Source of the DNA: Engraulis encrasicolus
Taxonomy: Eukaryota > Chordata > Actinopteri > Clupeiformes > Engraulidae
Direction: 5' to 3'
Length of the DNA: 64,000 bases
Assembly: GCF_034702125.1 (NCBI RefSeq)
Contig: NC_085865.1
Coordinates: 25,269,067-25,333,066, forward strand
A program made the translations under genes and the position numbers. The notes below the pieces were generated by a model. It made no database searches. It worked only from the letters and a program-made list of their open reading frames with translations, and was not told where the DNA came from. The stretch's first letter is position 1, and the number at the start of each line of letters is the position of its first letter. Positions 62,157-64,000 of this stretch are shown in pieces.

Positions 62157-63125
62157 TGGAATACGATTCAAAGACACCTAAAAGGAAAGGCATCTTTGTC
62201 AAGAGCCATGCCCATTGTAGGAAATATAGAATTTCTCCCATCTCTAGTTGACATAGTGTTTAGAAGGTGGGCTGAGAAAGGCCTACGAGTAATCAATCAG
62301 CTACTAGATGGGCAGGTGGTCAAGACTTTTTCACAAATTAAGGATAAATTTGATCTGCCCCAAACCGATTTTTATAGATATCTCCAAATCAGGAACTACA
62401 TAACAAAACATCCAGATTGGGACATACTCAAGGAAGACCCCAATAGCATTGAAGCACATTTTGCATATATACTGGAACACCGTATTATAATAAAACACCA
62501 AGTGTCTCAAATATACCAAAAACTAACAACAGATATGTCAGATAACACGTTACACATAAAAGGACAATGGGAGCTGGAACTTAATACAATAATTGAAAAT
62601 GATGAATGGGAGGATATATGTTCTAAATGTCATAGAGGGGTGGGAAGTCAATTATGGAAAGAGTTTGATTGGAAAGTAAAGGTGAGATTCTTTAGAACTC
62701 CACTTCAGGTTAGTATCTTCAACATTGGGGGTATTAATAAATGCTGGAGAAACTGTGGGATGGTAGGTGACCATACCCACATTTTTTGGGACTGTCCCAA
62801 GATACAGCCATACTGGAGAGACATTAAGACAGAACTGGAGAAGATACTGCACATGGACATACCGTTTGACCCTGTATTTATTTTGCTGGAAAAAACAACA
62901 GAACAAAACTTTTCCAAAGACCTGTGTTATATTTTGCATGTCCTACTAATGATCGCAAGAAAAATGATCACAATGCATTGGATGCAGCCTGAGCCTCCTA
63001 CAGTGGCTCAATGGAGACTGAGGTGCAACCAAGTCCAACTGATGGAAAATATGACTGCCATCCTTCAGCTAAAATTACCCCTATTCCTTAGGAGATGGAC
63101 ACCTGTCATTCTTTATATGGGTTAA
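62157..63125 (+). pseudogene. L1 ORF2 C-terminal fragment
   Basis: An open frame of 322 codons after the truncation point. The apparent initiating ATG at 62154 belongs to the target duplication, not the element. Near residues 196-215 of the frame is CWRNCGMVGDHTHIFWDC, the C-terminal Cys/His motif of L1 ORF2, here with three residues between the first two cysteines; it is followed by PKIQPYW. Endonuclease and reverse transcriptase domains are missing, so the fragment cannot act alone. The absence of stops suggests a fairly recent insertion. Confidence 0.88.
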
Positions 63126-63375
63126 GCATATAGTTACATAAGACATACATAATATAAGCTAGCAATCAAGGTGAACCCCCCCCCCCTTTTATTTTTATTT
63201 CATTATGTATTATCATTTTTTTATTTTATGTATTTTCATTTTATTTTATTTTATATGTGTGTTTTTATGCATATTATTGTTTTAGTATTGTTTGTTTGTT
63301 TGGGTGTGATATATTTGTTTATGTGGTTGTGATTGCCTTTTCTTGTTGGCAATAAAGTTCAAAAAAAAAAAAAAA
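62157..63375 (+). mobile_element. 5'-truncated L1-type LINE with TSD
   Basis: A 1.2-kb 3' fragment of an L1-clade LINE: end of ORF2, a short 3' untranslated region with a C11 run at 63178-63186, an AATAAA signal at about 63350, and an A-run to 63375. AAAAAAGATGTATG borders both sides (62143-62156 and 63370-63383). The left junction reads TT|AAAAAA, the preferred L1 endonuclease site. Confidence 0.92.
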
Positions 63376-63383
63376 GATGTATG

Positions 63384-64000
63384 ATTATAATTCAATAAAT
63401 ATACCTGGATACGTAATGTGTGCAACTATGAAAATGCTAAGAAAAACCTTTGGCACACAGTCGATTTTGAGTCTATTTTTAATCTAATCTAATCATTTTT
63501 GCCATATTCATCATCTACCCCAGCACTGTATCGGGAAGGAGTCGACTAGCTTATCGGTTGTCTTGGATACAGTCTTTTGAACACAGGGTGTTGTTAATAT
63601 CTATAATTTGGCAGTGACTCTTTTGAGTGCCTTTGTGGACGTACTGTACAAAGATCATGGCCACTCAACCAAAGTGTTTTTGTGCCATGTGATAAGTATG
63701 TTACAGCATGAATTGAATATATGAATGACGTCAATGTACCCTATGGATTTCCATCCACAGAATTCTTTTATATCAAAAGAGAAGTTGCATGACATGACTG
63801 CCGTTATATATTACATCTTGAAAGCCTCTGGACTGTTCAAAGCCGACAAGCCTGTAAAGCTAATTACAGTTTCTGGGGATAGGGAACATGTTTCTTTACA
63901 CACCATTTGTTGTTTCATTAGCATCGTTCATTGAAATGGTTCAACTTTCCATTCTTAGCTTTGACATTTTAATTAGCATGTGTCCCTGACTTCTATGGCC
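63384..64000. other. Unique sequence, no gene seen
   Basis: Single-copy AT-rich sequence to the window end. The 69-codon frame at 63725-63934 is not recognised. Confidence 0.45.

Overview
The window looks like a stretch of teleost fish nuclear genome. The reasons are a very high load of (CA)n, (TC)n and trinucleotide microsatellites, many short non-autonomous DNA transposons, a Tc1-type remnant, fish-like LINE tails and one large Ty3/Gypsy element. The genus cannot be named from sequence alone. I found no host protein-coding exon, tRNA, rRNA or CRISPR array that I can support. Nearly all long open frames outside the transposons are low-complexity translations of microsatellites (His-Thr, Cys-Val, Leu-Ser, Arg-Glu runs). 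The region is best read as an intergenic or very long intronic, repeat-rich interval.

Layout. 1-5 kb: foldback repeats and small terminal-inverted-repeat (TIR) elements. 5-21 kb: a dense microsatellite field separated by short unique blocks, some rich in ATTA/TAAT cores and resembling conserved non-coding DNA, plus hAT-like short elements. 21-25 kb: a hAT-like element with target duplication, a LINE 3' tail and another TIR element. 25.2-35.2 kb: a Ty3/Gypsy LTR retrotransposon on the minus strand. 35-43 kb: unique blocks, a duplicated module with a hAT insertion in one copy, and large microsatellites including about 190 bp of TTC. 43.3-44.7 kb: a symmetrical Tc1/mariner foldback. 45.6-46.9 kb: a large AT-rich foldback built from an inverted 13-bp minisatellite. 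46.9-48.7 kb: three related hAT-like copies. 49-61 kb: mostly unique sequence with CA arrays, a TTAA-type element, a LINE remnant and a 157-bp hAT element with a perfect 8-bp target duplication. 62.2-63.4 kb: a 5'-truncated L1 with target duplication and poly(A).

The most notable object is the Ty3/Gypsy element (25175-35151). It has 1.44-kb LTRs that are nearly identical, a TGCT target duplication, a polypurine tract, and a Gag resembling the vertebrate PNMA (paraneoplastic Ma) family, including the PNMA-type N-terminal region. Gag has no zinc knuckle; the CCHC knuckle lies at the start of the pol frame. Pol is in the +1 frame relative to gag, with a short overlap containing an A6 run. It carries protease, reverse transcriptase, RNase H and a D,D35E integrase with a GPY/F module and a long acidic tail. 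A 4-bp tandem duplication breaks pol within RNase H, so this copy is probably not autonomous. Its 3' LTR alone carries a later 929-bp TTAA-flanked foldback transposon, and the intact 5' LTR serves as the empty-site control.
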